This document shows positions 44,352 to 55,798 of a DNA stretch of 64,000 nt, piece after piece. This DNA comes from Limonium bicolor. Taxonomy: Eukaryota > Streptophyta > Magnoliopsida > Caryophyllales > Plumbaginaceae. The DNA lies in the NCBI GenBank assembly GCA_023374045.1, contig CM041778.1, positions 366,022,831-366,086,830 of the forward strand, written 5' to 3'. Position 1 is the stretch's first letter, and every line of letters starts with the position of its first letter. The translations under genes were made by a program, and so were the position numbers. A model generated the notes under the pieces. The model saw only the letters and a list, made by a program, of their open reading frames with translations. It did no database searches and was not told the origin of the DNA.

Positions 44352-45014
44352 TCAGCAATATGGCATGCTTTGCGTCCTCAAATATTTGTATTTCTGCTCT
44401 GTGTTGAAGCAGCTGATGCTTGGGGTGAAGCCTTTAGTGGCAAGAAGCATCAAAGTTTCAACGCCCTCCTTCAAAGCAATATCAATCCGCTCTTGTGCTG
44501 TGGCATTGAACTTCTGCAGAAGGAAAGCTTTAGGATCCATTTGACCAGGAGGCCTGCCAATACCAATCCTGAGGCGAGGGAATTCCTTGTTTCCTCTAAA
44601 ATGATGTATCACACTCCTTAAGCCATTGTGCCTTCCGTGATTTCCTTTTGGTTCTAACCGCAGCACCCCACAAGGCAAGCACATATCATCATGAAACACG
44701 ACAACACGGTTCAATGGAAGCTTGTAATAAGCAGCAAGAGGCCCAGCAGATTCACCGCTAAGATTCATGTAAGTCTGAGGCTTTGCCAATAAAACAGGGA
44801 CATCGTCAATATATCCCTGTCCAAATAAGGCTTTGCAGTGCGAATTATTCACTGATATTCCCAACGACTCGGCAAAAACATCGATCATCTTGAAACCCAC
44901 ATTATGTCGGGAGTCTTTGAATTTTTCACCAGGATTGCCCAATCCTACAAAGAGCCATGGCTGCACCATGGACCTGCTGAACCTTCGCTGCTGGATGATA
45001 CTACGAACAAGCAT
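44352..45014 (-). CDS. PTH: peptidyl-tRNA hydrolase, organellar (mitochondrial-type)
   Basis: This enzyme cleaves the ester bond of peptidyl-tRNAs that drop off ribosomes, recycling tRNA. The intact frame has 220 codons, close to the ~190 of bacterial Pth plus an N-terminal extension. The bacterial-type signature is complete: [11 protein letters not shown] (Asn27), RHNVGF (His37, the catalytic base), [12 protein letters not shown] (Asn84), [12 protein letters not shown] (Asp110, which orients the His) and [10 protein letters not shown] (Asn130). The C-terminal half has RIGIGRPPG and a helix ending [10 protein letters not shown]. The first ~17 residues ([17 protein letters not shown]) are Arg-rich and lack acids, like a mitochondrial presequence; there is an internal Met at residue 17. 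Single exon. It is the one clearly functional-looking gene in the window. Organelle assignment is inference. Confidence 0.93.
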   Translation of the reverse strand: MLVRSIIQQRRFSRSMVQPWLFVGLGNPGEKFKDSRHNVGFKMIDVFAESLGISVNNSHCKALFGQGYIDDVPVLLAKPQTYMNLSGESAGPLAAYYKLPLNRVVVFHDDMCLPCGVLRLEPKGNHGRHNGLRSVIHHFRGNKEFPRLRIGIGRPPGQMDPKAFLLQKFNATAQERIDIALKEGVETLMLLATKGFTPSISCFNTEQKYKYLRTQSMPYC

Positions 45015-45650
45015 TTATCCCCACTTTTCTTCGTCAATCCCCAGCAAGTTAAACTATAACAGTAAAAACATCCGCAGGCTAGAATCAACACTACTGTCTT
45101 TTTCTACATGAACAGACTGATAGCCAGGACGCGCGCATACAGTCGAACATTTTATCGAACACCCGGAATGCATGCTGCCAACTGCGGTTGACTTCACAAA
45201 CGCAGTCGAAGAGAAGAATGGCATACATTTGTCTACGTGGTAGCATGGAAATTGGTAATCACAAACTCATCAATTTTTCAAGCTATGCCCAGCGAAGGGC
45301 ATGATTTTGTTATACATTAGGGGTATGCCTAATGGATCTTGAAAACAAGCATATACGCCAGTTTGGATTGCAAAATTACAGAGATAAGTTCGAGTATATT
45401 ACCGGTTCCGATTCTGAAATATTTTCAACGCCCTCTTCCTCTTCAATCTGGTGTGCGAGAGATGAGCAGTACCACTTCTGATTTATCAGTGCAGAGCCAC
45501 AGACACAAAAATCATAAGAGAGTGAAGAGAGACGATGTTCCCTGTGCTGGCAAAATTACCGTGAGTGAGATTAGAGAATAAGTAGACCGTGAAAACTTTT
45601 CTGAATTTTTCAATTCCTTAATTGTCCTGGGGCATCCACTAGTGGGCGTC
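45015..45650. other. upstream region of the peptidyl-tRNA hydrolase gene
   Basis: It should hold the promoter and leader of the minus-strand gene. A plus-strand frame at 45,339-45,581 has no recognisable domain and I leave it out as a gene. No clear TATA box stands out. Confidence 0.3.
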
Positions 45651-45904
45651 GATCACATATTATCATGAATGGTTTATATTAGAATGTTTTATTCATATAA
45701 TTAATTTTGCATGTCCACTCCTAATATGTATAGGGACAACCAAAAATACTAATTAAAATGCTAATTAAAAATAATGTCTATATTAGTATATGTATGGCTA
45801 ATAATCCCTTACTAGCTTAAGTTTTAGATGCAAATTAATGTTAGCCATTGCTTCAAACAATATATGCCATATTTTCACAAATATGTGTGCCATACACATG
45901 AAAT
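45651..45904. repeat. AT-rich tandem repeat, copy A, ending at the LINE insertion
   Basis: Copy A of a roughly 240-265 bp unit marked by GGCTAATAATCCCTTA(C/T)TAGCTTAA, TTAATGTTAGCCATTGCTTC and ATATATGCCAT. Copies B and C lie at 50,687-50,925 and 50,926-51,175. The LINE has inserted at the CCATACACATGAAAT end of copy A. Confidence 0.75.
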
Positions 45905-45935
45905 TTTTTTTTTTTGAAACAAGATGAAATTCCCA

Positions 45936-46940
45936 TTAAGAAGAGGTGCACAAAGCGTTTACAAATTCCAGGAAGTCTTCAGACTTCCAACAACTCATAG
46001 GGAGTTGGGACTTTCTAGCATGATAAGCTAGGTTGTGTGCAAGTACATTGTCATCGCGTGGGACATGAAACCAGGCAATGTTAACTAAAGGCGCCAAGGA
46101 GGAGAGTGCACTCGTGAGCAGCGTGCGGGTAGGGCCATCCAACACGGGAGCAGAGGAGTGCACAAGAAAGTCAACAAGGCTTTTGCAATCAGTAATGAAA
46201 CGAGCCGAGCAGAAAGCAGTACGCTGAGCCGCTGCAATCCCAAAACACAAAGCCATGGCCTCAACGTATGATGGCTCAAACGCGCCAATACCTGCAGTGG
46301 CCCCAGCCCAGGTAACGGTGTCCCCTTCCTGGATAACAAAGCTGAGCCCGTAGCGTCCAAAACGATCAAGACTGGCATCAACAAAAATGTCAGGCCAGTT
46401 GGCGTTATCCCGCCTATGCTGCGAAAGTGCGAGACTAGATGAAAACAGCGGAACTGGAGAACTGTTATGCAAGAAACTATCCGCCTGGAACCAGCCTGCC
46501 TCAAAAGAGGGAACCTGACGATGAGAGTACTGGCAGTGAGCAAACCAAAGGCGCCACAGAAGGGAGGTGAGGGCTGCCAGAGCACCCAGAGAGAAAGAAG
46601 AGCACGCATCCATAAACCATCCAGTGAACTGAGTGTTGGAGTGAAGGGCAGGGGGATATGAGACCCCAACCCGGTCCCAATACCGCGGAAGCAACGACAA
46701 TTGAAGAACAGATGAGGCAAACTTTCACTTGCCACAGGTAGAGCAAGAGGTCACAATTGGCTGATGCAGTCGTGAAGCCAACACTTCCAAGCACGGAAAT
46801 ATCCCGTGGAGGAGTTTCCAGCCAAAAAGGCGAACACGAGCGGGTAAACCAGCCTTCCACAGCCGTTGTAGCGCATAACTAGTGGTGATGAGATGCCGCT
46901 GAAGTGCTAGGCTGGGAAGAAGAAGCAAGGGCAACAACAC
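45936..46940 (-). pseudogene. LINE zf-RVT and RNase H domains
   Basis: The zf-RVT-like part (46,940-46,725) shows LQRLWKAGLPARVRLFGWKL, LHGIFPCLEVLASR and CSTCGK. RNase H (46,700-45,936) shows DIFVDASLDRFGRYGLSFVI, EPSYVEAMALCFGIAAAQ, ITDCKSLVDFLVHS and PRDDNVLAHNLAYHA, so the four acidic active-site residues are present. It ends 31 bases before the poly(A) tail. A frameshift separates the two parts and another separates them from the RT. Confidence 0.85.
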
Positions 46941-48742
46941 AATGATAAGCTGACCGGACTGTGTAGGGAGTGTAGTAGATAAACCCCAGTACCAGGTGTC
47001 AGGAACATCCTGATCACGGACTGAGGAAGGTTCAAGATATGTGGCACATCGTCCGGGTGAAACGAAGCATGCACAAGCTGGGAATTCCAGAGAGTAGGAC
47101 TAAGCAGCAAATCAGAGACTGGGCGATCACGCAGGGAGGGTGGGAGAAACCAAATGTACGGGCGACCTCCCACCTTATCCGGCAACCAATGATCACATAT
47201 GGAGGTTGAGCGAGCATTACCAAGATGTTTATAACCCCCGGCCGAAATCAAATCCCGGACACCAAGAAGCGCTCTCCAAATCGGACTAGATGCAGAGGTA
47301 GGTGTAACCCCCATAATATCAGTACCATGCAAGTAGCGTGCCGAGTAAAATTGAGAGAGAAGTGAAGTCGGCTGCGTAAGGATGCGCCACAACTGCTTAC
47401 CCAGCAAAGCTCGGTTAAAACTGCGAAGGTCACGAAAACCGAGACCCCCAGCACATAAAAGAAGGCACATAGTTTTCCAGCTGGCCCAATGGATTGTGCG
47501 TTTCGTATTAGATCCACCCCACCAGAACTTTGAGATCATACTTTTGATGGCCCGCAACAAAGTCTGCGGAAGCAATATAACCGACATCACATAAGTTGGA
47601 ATAGCCTGCAACACTGCCTTAATAAGATTAATGCGACCGGCGTGGGACACCCGGTGGGACCAGTGCTGGAGCCGTTGCGCAACCCTATCTTTAAGGTAAT
47701 TGAAAATGGCTGACCTATTGCGCCCCACCTGTACGGGGAAGCCCAGATACATACCCAGATCACGCACCACACGGGCTCCTCCCAAAACGCCAGCGATGCT
47801 CATGCACAACGACCGAGGAAGCTTAGAGGAGAACATAATAGAAGACTTATCGATATTGATACACTGGCCTGAAGCCTGCTTAAAGTCGTCAAGGAGATCA
47901 GCCAACACCTGGGCATTACGGGGTGTAGCCTTGCCAAAAATGATGCAATCATCGGCAAACAGCAAGTTGGTGATTGGAGATGGAAGACCGCGAATGGAAA
48001 AGCCTGAATAGTGCTGGACTTGGGAGGCGAGCTGCAGAGAAGAAGTAAGGACCTCCATATAGCAGATAAACAAGAGAGGTGACAAAGGGTCACCTTGGCG
48101 TAAGCCCCGATGAGGTTGGAAGGAGGCACCCGGAAAGCCAATTATCAAAACTGCCATTGTCGAGGTTGTGATACACTTGCGCACTGCACGAATCCAAAGA
48201 GGATGAAAACCCATACTCTGCAGAACTTGAAGAACAAAAGACCACTCAACCCGATCAAAGGCCTTAGACATGTCAATCTTATAGGCAAAATGCCCACGCA
48301 ACTTAGCCGTTGACCGACACATATAATGTAGAACTTCATGGGTAAGCAGGATCTGATCCGTAATGAGACGATCCCGAACAAAAGCACCTTGATTAGCAGA
48401 AATAACATGCGGCAATACAGAATGAACCCGATTAACCAGGACCTTGGAAATGACCCGATAAATGGTATTGCATAAGGAGATGGGCCGGAAATCAGAGATT
48501 GAAGTGGCACCCGCACGCTTAGGTATGAGCGCTATGTGAGTGTGATTAATCGAGTTGGGCACAACATCCGAATTCAAAAAATCCAAAGCAGTTGCAATGA
48601 AGTCCGTACTTATAGTAGGCCAGAATTCACGAAGAAAGACGCCATTAATACCATCCGGCCCAGGTGCCTTCGATGGGTGAAGTTGCTTAAAGGCAGCAAC
48701 GACCTCATCCTGAGTGAAAGGAGCTCCCATGGGATCATACAT
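46907..48742 (-). pseudogene. LINE reverse transcriptase
   Basis: An open frame of 611 codons. LHPSKAPGPDGINGVFLREF is followed by ALIPKRAGATSISDFRPISL, ISANQGAFVRDRLITDQILL, FAYKIDMSKAFDRVEWSFVL, RGLRQGDPLSPLLFICYMEV and the catalytic NLLFADDCIIFGKA. The palm and thumb are complete (YLGFPVQVGRNRSAIFNYLK, WWGGSNTKRTIHWASW). It would copy the element's RNA at the nicked target. It is cut off from the endonuclease by frameshifts around 48,762-49,232, where EEVCLQQRSRQQWL is still readable. Confidence 0.92.
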
Positions 48743-49231
48743 AGCCGGCGGGACACGATTCTCAACACAAGCAAGAAGATGGAAATCTGGCTCTGAGCGG
48801 TGGACGTAAAAAGATCCTAGAAGTAATGACGTGCAACAGACTCCACACCTGTCCAGGTGGACGCAGCAGGCATGAATGGCGAGGAAAGAGTGTAAATTGC
48901 ATTTTGACGAGATCGGGCCTGGAACCTGGAGTAAAAGAACTGTGTGTTACGATCCCCGGTCTGAGCCATTGTTGACGTGAACGTTGCTGCAAACAAACCT
49001 CCTCACATAACAACATAGAATCAATAGTCCGTGTACATGACCGCAGCTGTTGCATGGAGTTAGTCGTGGGCGAAGCTTGGGCAAGGACATCAAGCTTATG
49101 CTCAGCTTTTTCCAAAGAACGTTTTTCCACCCAAATCTGTCGTTTCCCCCACCTGCGAAGTGCATGGCCACAATCACGCACTTTAACCGTGTAAGAAGAA
49201 TCCTGCCGAGGACGTGCCCAGATAGACTGCA

Positions 49232-50011
49232 CTAAGCCACGACATTCTGCGTGCTGAGCCCAGCAATTCTCAAACCTGAAAGGGCGGGCACCGCGACGTG
49301 TCGAGGGTGGAGCACAAGCTTAATCGGTCGATGGTCTGTGCGGCCCCAGCGGAGATGGTAATTCTGAGCATTAGGGAAAAGCTGTAACCAAGAGTCAGTA
49401 GCCACAAAACGGTCAAGGCGACACTTCACATGCAGAGGAGGCAAACTCGTAGTGGTATAAGTGTAACAAGGGCCTCGAAAGCCAAGATCGTGAAGAGAAC
49501 AATCAGTAAGACAAGTCCGGAAAGCATTCATGGCGGATTGAGGCCTGGTGCCACGGCCAAGGTGCTCAGAAGAATGGAGAATTTGATTATTTGATTAAAA
49601 TCGCCACCAACTAACCATGGGCCAGCCCATTGCGAACTAAGATAACGCAACAACTTGTAAGTTTTCCATTTCTCCGAAGATCCAGCCCAGCCATACAAGC
49701 ATGTGATGCGCCACTTGGCACCACCAAAAGTACATGCATAAGCATCCACATGATGCGCAGAAAAACTAGACAAAGTTACTTTGAGATTTTCATTCCAAAA
49801 CAAAGCTACCCCAGCTTTCCTACCCTCACTATCTCCAGCTACCCAATGAAACCTATGCAACTTACAAGCGACAAAGCGCATTTCAAAAGAGGATAATTTG
49901 GTTTCTAGCAAAAACACAAAAGTAGGGGCCTCAGAAGCAACCACCCTCAAAATCCAACGAACTGCCACAGCAGCACCCAAACCGCGACAGTTCAACACCA
50001 AGACTGACATT
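49232..50011 (-). pseudogene. LINE apurinic/apyrimidinic-type endonuclease
   Basis: Two frames. 50,011-49,528 starts MSVLVLNCRGLGAAVAVRWI, then FLLETKLSSFEMRFV and WLVGGDFNQI. 49,531-49,232 continues with LHDLGFRGPCYTYT, CRLDRFVATDSWLQLFP and RTDHRPIKLVL. The conserved NCRG, ETK, GDFN and SDH-like (TDHRP) motifs are present. It nicks target DNA to prime reverse transcription. A frameshift just after GDFNQI splits it. The frame extends upstream of the ATG to 50,181 without homology. Confidence 0.88.
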
Positions 50012-50671
50012 TTGGCTGGCGACCCGAGGTGTCCCCGTAAACTAGGGATCAGAACCGCAGAGACAAAATCACTGATGTTGATTCGAAATGGGAAAAGACT
50101 CAGCCCTGCAAACCGAAACGGCGAGAAAGAGCCCACAAACAACCAAACTGATACAAGTCGCACAGAAGAAAAACAGCCCAAACTGAACTCGCTGGCATCT
50201 AAAGAAATCGGGACTGAAGTGGAGAGAAAAACCCTGAGTCCACCCTAACGCAGTAACCCTAGATTACATTCTTAGGTGATCTGACGTGAAAATTGAAACA
50301 TTTGCACTGCTGTGTTCGGCGTCGGCAAAAACTCCATCGCAAAGACCAGACACTAAAACCTAACTTAGCGCCGATAGACTTCCTCTCATCTATGGCAATA
50401 GCAGAACATTTTTTCTTGCTGCTGGAGGAGACACGTTTGCAGCGAGCAGTCGTAGCTGCTTGGAGTCGATTGCGAGCAATCTTCCTGCTTCTGGAGTAGA
50501 CACGACCGATTGTATCGAGCAATTCCGGAGTAGACGCAAGCGATTGCAGCGAGCAAGGAAACTTCCTGCTTCTGGAGAAGACACGAGCGACGGGTTGGCT
50601 CGTTACCCCTTACTCCGCAACCTCGACTTCTCAGTCTCACCTGTTTTGCGGACTAGATCTCTCCATCCACC
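50012..50671 (-). repeat. LINE 5' region with internal repeats
   Basis: Within 50,380-50,640 the plus-strand string CTTCCTGCTTCTGGAG(T/A)AGACACGA and GATTG.A.CGAGCAA recur two to four times in imperfect tandem. This may be an array of 5' promoter monomers as seen in some LINEs. No gag-like ORF1 was found here. Confidence 0.5.
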
Positions 50672-50686
50672 CCATACACATGAAAT

Positions 50687-51175
50687 ATTTGTCATGAGTG
50701 TATATCGTTAATATACCAAAACTACTCAAATTCATTGCTTAATTCAACTTATCAATTGTATTTAATGACACTATGTGATATTGGATAAAAGTTAACAACG
50801 TATACTGTACATCTACGGCTATTGGCTATAGTTTTAGATACAAACAAATATTAGCCATAGGCATGAAACAATATATGCCATGAGTGTACAAATATATATG
50901 CCACTGACTTATGTAATATTTGCCACGAATGTAAATCGTTAATATACAAAAATACTAAATATTCATTGCTTACTTCAACAAATCAATTGTCTTTAATGAA
51001 GCTAAGTATATATTGGGTTGGCTAAAATTTTACAGATTATAATGTATATGTACGGCTAATAATCCCTTATTAGCTTAAATTTTAGATATAGATTAATGTT
51101 AGCCATTGCTTCAAAAATATATATGCCATGTATTTACTAATATATGATCCATACACGTGTGAAATATTTGCCACG
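50687..51175. repeat. AT-rich tandem repeat, copies B and C
   Basis: Two consecutive copies of the unit described at 45,651. They share TTTGCCACGA(A/T)TGTA, GTTAATATACAAAAATACT, TTAGCCAT and ATATATGCCA. Copy C contains GGCTAATAATCCCTTATTAG, matching copy A; copy B is more diverged. Confidence 0.75.
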
Positions 51176-51700
51176 ATTGTACATTGTCGAATTCACCACT
51201 TATTACTTAATGAATCATAATATCAATATTAATGAATCAGAATAATAAAATTAATGAACCATATTATCATTTTAGTGTATCATTGTATCCATGTAAAAAT
51301 AATTTTTTTTAAAGGTTGTTTAAACATATCCATAACTGGTCTTGTTTTGTAGAGCTTGAATTTAGGTGAACAATGATATAACTGTTTTTCATTTTGGACT
51401 TATATATTAGAAGTTACAACCATTTAAAGTTATTATTATTTTGATAAAAAAAGAAAAAAAGAAAAAAAATCAAATAACCATGGGGTAAATGTTGCACGTG
51501 AATATTGGGCATAAGTGAGGAGAAAAAAAGTTGAACTCTTTTTATCTCATCCAATCAAAATTGAGCCTTTACGTAAAAGCAAAAACTTAGCCTTTATACA
51601 AACCTCTCACTCCACTAGGTAGAATCCACACCAGATTAGTAAAATAAAAAGATAAAATATGACATGGATGAGAAAAGTTTTGTGAAAGTTTCTTGGCTAA
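51176..51700. other. AT-rich non-coding stretch
   Basis: No gene seen. Near 51,615-51,660 GTAGAATCCACACCAGATTAG resembles an inner part of the Tourist-like MITE to its right. Confidence 0.3.
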
Positions 51701-52032
51701 GGGCATCCACAGCGGTGTGGATTCCACCTTTTTATGTCAGTAAAAAAATAAAAATAGTACTACAATGGACTGGAATCCACCCTTATTCTCTCTCATCGTT
51801 GCTTATTTAAGCAACGCTCTGCAAATCAATCCTATTGGTCGTAACGTTGCGTCATTAATAAAAATAAAAAAAGTCATAGTATCTTGCTAAAGTAAAAACC
51901 ATGGATGAGAGGGGAGAGAGTGTTAAGGAACTCTACAATTGTAGAGATTAAAGTTCCTTATATAATAACATAATATATTTTACTACATAACACCAAAAAA
52001 AGCTAAGAAACTCTCCACCATTGTGGATGCCC
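51701..52032. mobile_element. Tourist-like MITE, 332 bp
   Basis: Termini GGGCATCCACAGCGGTGTGG and (reverse complement) GGGCATCCACAATGGTGGAG, with TAA on both flanks (51,698-51,700 and 52,033-52,035). A second, partial end GGGCATCAACAATGGTGTAG starts at about 52,060, so a related copy or duplicated end lies beside it. Confidence 0.88.
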
Positions 52033-52582
52033 TAAGAATCCTAAAAAGTTGGTGCCTTAGGGCATCAACAATGGTGTAGAATCCATACATTTCATGAATT
52101 ATACAAACTATTGTTCAAGACAAATATATCAAGAACAATATAAACAAGCACAAGTAAGTGCAATATAGTCCGATGCATGCATTTATCTTATTTAGGTGAT
52201 CAAATAAGCACACAAATCGGGGTAACCAGGTTAGGATACAGAGCATGAAGAAATCATACTTTGCACTGTTGATTTGGACTCACCGACTCCTCTTCGGTGT
52301 TCAACTATTCGAATCCTAGCATATACATAGAGTCGGGTGGTTAATTAACTATAATTAACCTTACTTATTACTTTTCTAAGGTTTCCCAGTTTATACTTAC
52401 TAACTCAATGTTACTTAAATACATTTACTTATGTTACTTACTTAAAATTACTTCCTAGGCTTGTTCAGGGTCTTAAATCACCTTTAAAATCATTAGTTAG
52501 GTCTTAATTACCTTAAACTATCATTACCCATCATTACCCTACCTTAGATTATCTTTAAAATGTTTTGGGGCACTTTTTAGGG

Positions 52583-52837
52583 TGGTCCGGGTTTGTGTCC
52601 GGGGATACAAACCCGGACCAATACATTTGGTCAGTCTCGGGTGTAATTTCCAACTAGTCCGGGTTTGGTACTCCTTTGTAAACCCGGACCATAAGTTTTG
52701 GTAAGGCTACGGGTATCAAAATGGGGTGGTCCGGGTTTAGGTCCTGGTTTGCAAACCCGGACCACTCCTTACACATTACATCCTGGACTGATTTTAGCCT
52801 GGTCCGGGTTTCTGTACTAGTTTACAAACCCGGACTA
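52583..52837. repeat. four hairpins phased at 72-73 bp
   Basis: Hairpins start at 52,583, 52,655, 52,727 and 52,800, each 38 nt, with arms TGGTCCGGGTTT and AAACCCGGACCA or near variants. The spacers are unrelated in sequence. Same unit and period as 20,322-20,575. Confidence 0.9.
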
Positions 52838-53834
52838 GTTGCAGTTTTTACATATTTGCTAGTTTTTTATTATGTTTCAACTCCAAACTTCTATCAACTT
52901 CCTCCCCAATATTCCTACATATACTCTAGCATATTTTAGCATTGATTAAGCACTTTAAACTAGCCTAATCCACCTCTATCCAAATCTGTTACATAATGCA
53001 TTCCACTGTCAAATTCCTCCACTGTTACAGTTTTTCTCCTTCAACAAATGCTACAGATTTTTACTTTCTTATTTACAATTCAATACTCCCTCTACTAATG
53101 CTACTCTTAACATCCTCAATGCATTACCTCTATCCTAGTTCCATCCCATTACTTAGCTCTTTTCCAAATCTCTTTCAAGGTGTTAAACCACTCACCTTAA
53201 GTTCTCCAAATACACCTAGTTAGTTCCTAGGTTGTTCCCTCTTCTTCCACATCTAAGTCCTCCAATTTCCGTACAAATTTAGGCAGAGGTTCCCCTATAT
53301 TTTTAACATTGCCCACATACATTATCAGCTCACACATTCATTCCAATTCCCATATCAATCCACACATCATTCTACACACTACAACACAATATTTTTCCTG
53401 CATATACACATACATTACCTAATGTTTTAACCAAGCTTTTAAACATCTTCTAAAGCTTTAAAACTGTTACATCCTCTTCCTCATTGCACTACAACATACT
53501 TACTACTCTTTACCATACACATTACTCATTTCTAATACTCAAAATCTGTTACACTACACAATACAAAACCAACTCAAGGTAAGGCATTTACCTTGTGATT
53601 TTAGTTTCTCTTTCTTTCATTCCCTTCTCTTCCTTTCTTTTCCTTCCTTTCCTTCTTGTTCTCGGTTTCAAATGGAGTCCACACTCCAATGCTACAGCCC
53701 ATACCAATACACAAATTCTAACTTAGCATTCATTCTTAACTAACCCTAGAATTTAGATGCTTTTAGGGTTTAGAAAGAGCATTACCTTCCAACCAATGAG
53801 TGAGGTCCTTGGTTAGCAAGAGAGTGAGATTTCT

Positions 53835-55798
53835 TGTAACGACCCCAAAACCGGCCTAGGAGTTAGGGCCGTTACACGCCGCGAGTCTACTACCTAACGT
53901 CGCAAGGCTCTAAGCAAAACGAATCCCAAAACCAAATAACAACCTGTATAAATACCAAAAGTGTTTACAAGATCCAAATGCTTATAAGTCAAATACAAAG
54001 AGAGAGGCCCGAAGGCTACACAAAGTACTAAAGCGTCCAAAGCGCAAGCAAACAAGGTCTAAAGACACATAAAATAACGAAGCTCCAGAAGGGGACGAGA
54101 AGAGAAGATCCCACGAGCTCAATCTGCAACAAAGTAAAGGGGTGAGCTAAACAGCCCAGCAAGCAGAAGACTTCCTCAAGGAAGCCCACTCAAAACAGAA
54201 GCAGAAGAATACTTATAAACAGAGAAGATGGCGGAGTCAATATAAATAGACAGAATGAATCCACAAAACAGAGGCAGAGTAGAAAGGAATATCACTTCAA
54301 AACACAGTCGGACTTTCAGATCAGAAACAGAAGAGTGGGACACTAGAAACAAGCTAACACAACAGAAGGACTCACATAAGGTCCTATGGATCCGAGGATC
54401 CCACAACAGAAGCCGTAGAGACAGCTAACAGACCCGTCGGTCAAACAACGTCCTAAGGGAGACCCTAAGGAGTATAAACAGAAGGAATTCCTGCGCAGCA
54501 TGCTACAGGACAGCCCGACCCGACTATCCAAGGCTCAGAAGCAAAGTAACTAGGTCCCAAAACCAAAAGCTCACAAAACAGATCTCAGGTGCATAAAAAT
54601 GCATATAAACAGCATAAGAAGCTTGTACACAGATAGGGGAATTCAACCCCGCAAACGGAACTCAAAACGGAGCTAAAACGAAGAAGTTATGCTCAAAACA
54701 GTGGCATGTCCGAACTTGCGTCCGACCTTGCAAGTTCGGACAGAGGCCGAGAATCAGAAGTCACAGAAATGCCAAAGTCCGAACTTACGTCCGGACGTCG
54801 AAGTTCGGACGTAAGTCGAGACTCAGAAGCCAAAACAATCCTCGTGTCCGAACTTGCGTCCGACCTTGCAAGTTCGGACACACTTCGAAACTTTTACGGA
54901 GCCTCGTCCTCGCGTCAGGTCCGAACTTACATGTTCGGACCGATGTTCGGACACTCCAAAATCTTCAAAAACAAAACGCGCCCGATGACCTGTCCGAACT
55001 TACAAGTTCGGACAAACGTTCGGACAGTGCAAAACTGTCGAAATCCAGAAAGAACAGACGCGCAGAAACTCTTCCAAAAACATCAGAAACTCACACAAAA
55101 CTCATAGAATGGTAAATCAGTACCCTCGGGGGTTTAGCCAATCGATCAACAACACAAAACCGATGAGAAAGCACACAATCACAACACAATTGCAAACCAG
55201 AAAAGCTAGAATAAAACAGTCCCCCGAGGGTGAGCAAACAACCCCGATTCCATCCCCCACTTACATGAATTCGAAGCAAGATGCTGTCCGACGTTACCCG
55301 CAACTCAACGAACAGAACACAGCGGAGGAGATGCACAATGCACCACTGAATTCGCAGAGAAGAGACCCAAAATCAGAAAACTGCCCTCTCTCAAAACAGG
55401 AGCGGAAACCATCGGAATCGAAAGGAAAACCAAACCTGATTGCAGAAGAGAAGAACCCGAACAGAAGCAGCAGTAGAAATTCAGCAGCACCCAGACAGAG
55501 ACAGCACAATTCGCACCAGCAGTCAAGGAAGAAGAAGAGAGGGAAAGAGCTTTCAAAACTGTCGATGAGCACAAGAGCGTCGTGAATAAACTGATCGTGA
55601 TTGGAAAGTGAGAAACTGCCCAATCAACTAATTAAAGCAGCTTACCAAAATAAAAGAGAGGGGAATGACCTCCTTGCCCCCGTCTTTTAACTTAAAGACT
55701 CCGATGTCCCATCAGCTATCCAAAGTAACACATAACATAAGCAATGATATAAACCGAAATGTCATGAAATCTGAAAACGTAAAATACGGAGTATTACA
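53835..55798. mobile_element. solo LTR, 1,964 bp
   Basis: It starts TGTAACGACCCCAAAACC and ends GGAGTATTACA, a TG...CA unit with TGTAA/TTACA ends. A perfect 5-bp target duplication TTTCT flanks it (53,830-53,834 and 55,799-55,803). There is no gag, pol, primer-binding site or polypurine tract inside. I infer a solo LTR left by recombination between the two LTRs of one element. Frames inside it (54,706-55,107, 55,109-55,585) have no domain. Confidence 0.88.
54708..55013. repeat. five hairpins phased at 69-74 bp inside the solo LTR
   Basis: Arms GTCCGAACTT and AAGTTCGGAC. Starts at 54,708, 54,777, 54,846, about 54,919 and about 54,992, spacing 69, 69, 73 and 73. The first three have a loop of about 14 nt; the last two have loops of 4 nt or less and are followed by an extra GTTCGGAC half-arm. 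Confidence 0.88.

Larger units (their letters stand above)
45905..50671 (-). mobile_element. LINE (L1-like non-LTR retrotransposon), 4.77 kb
   Basis: Flanked by a perfect 15-bp target duplication CCATACACATGAAAT (45,890-45,904 and 50,672-50,686). A run of T at 45,904-45,916 is the poly(A) tail on the minus strand. It carries endonuclease, reverse transcriptase, zinc-binding and RNase H domains in that order. No ORF1 (gag-like) is recognisable in the 660 bp before the endonuclease. Confidence 0.93.

Noticed and set aside
45339..45581. 80-codon frame upstream of peptidyl-tRNA hydrolase
   Set aside because: No recognisable domain, and it overlaps the expected promoter of the minus-strand gene.
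54693..55107. Repetitive frames with SELASDLASSD
   Set aside because: They are the translated hairpin array, open on both strands because of the palindromes.
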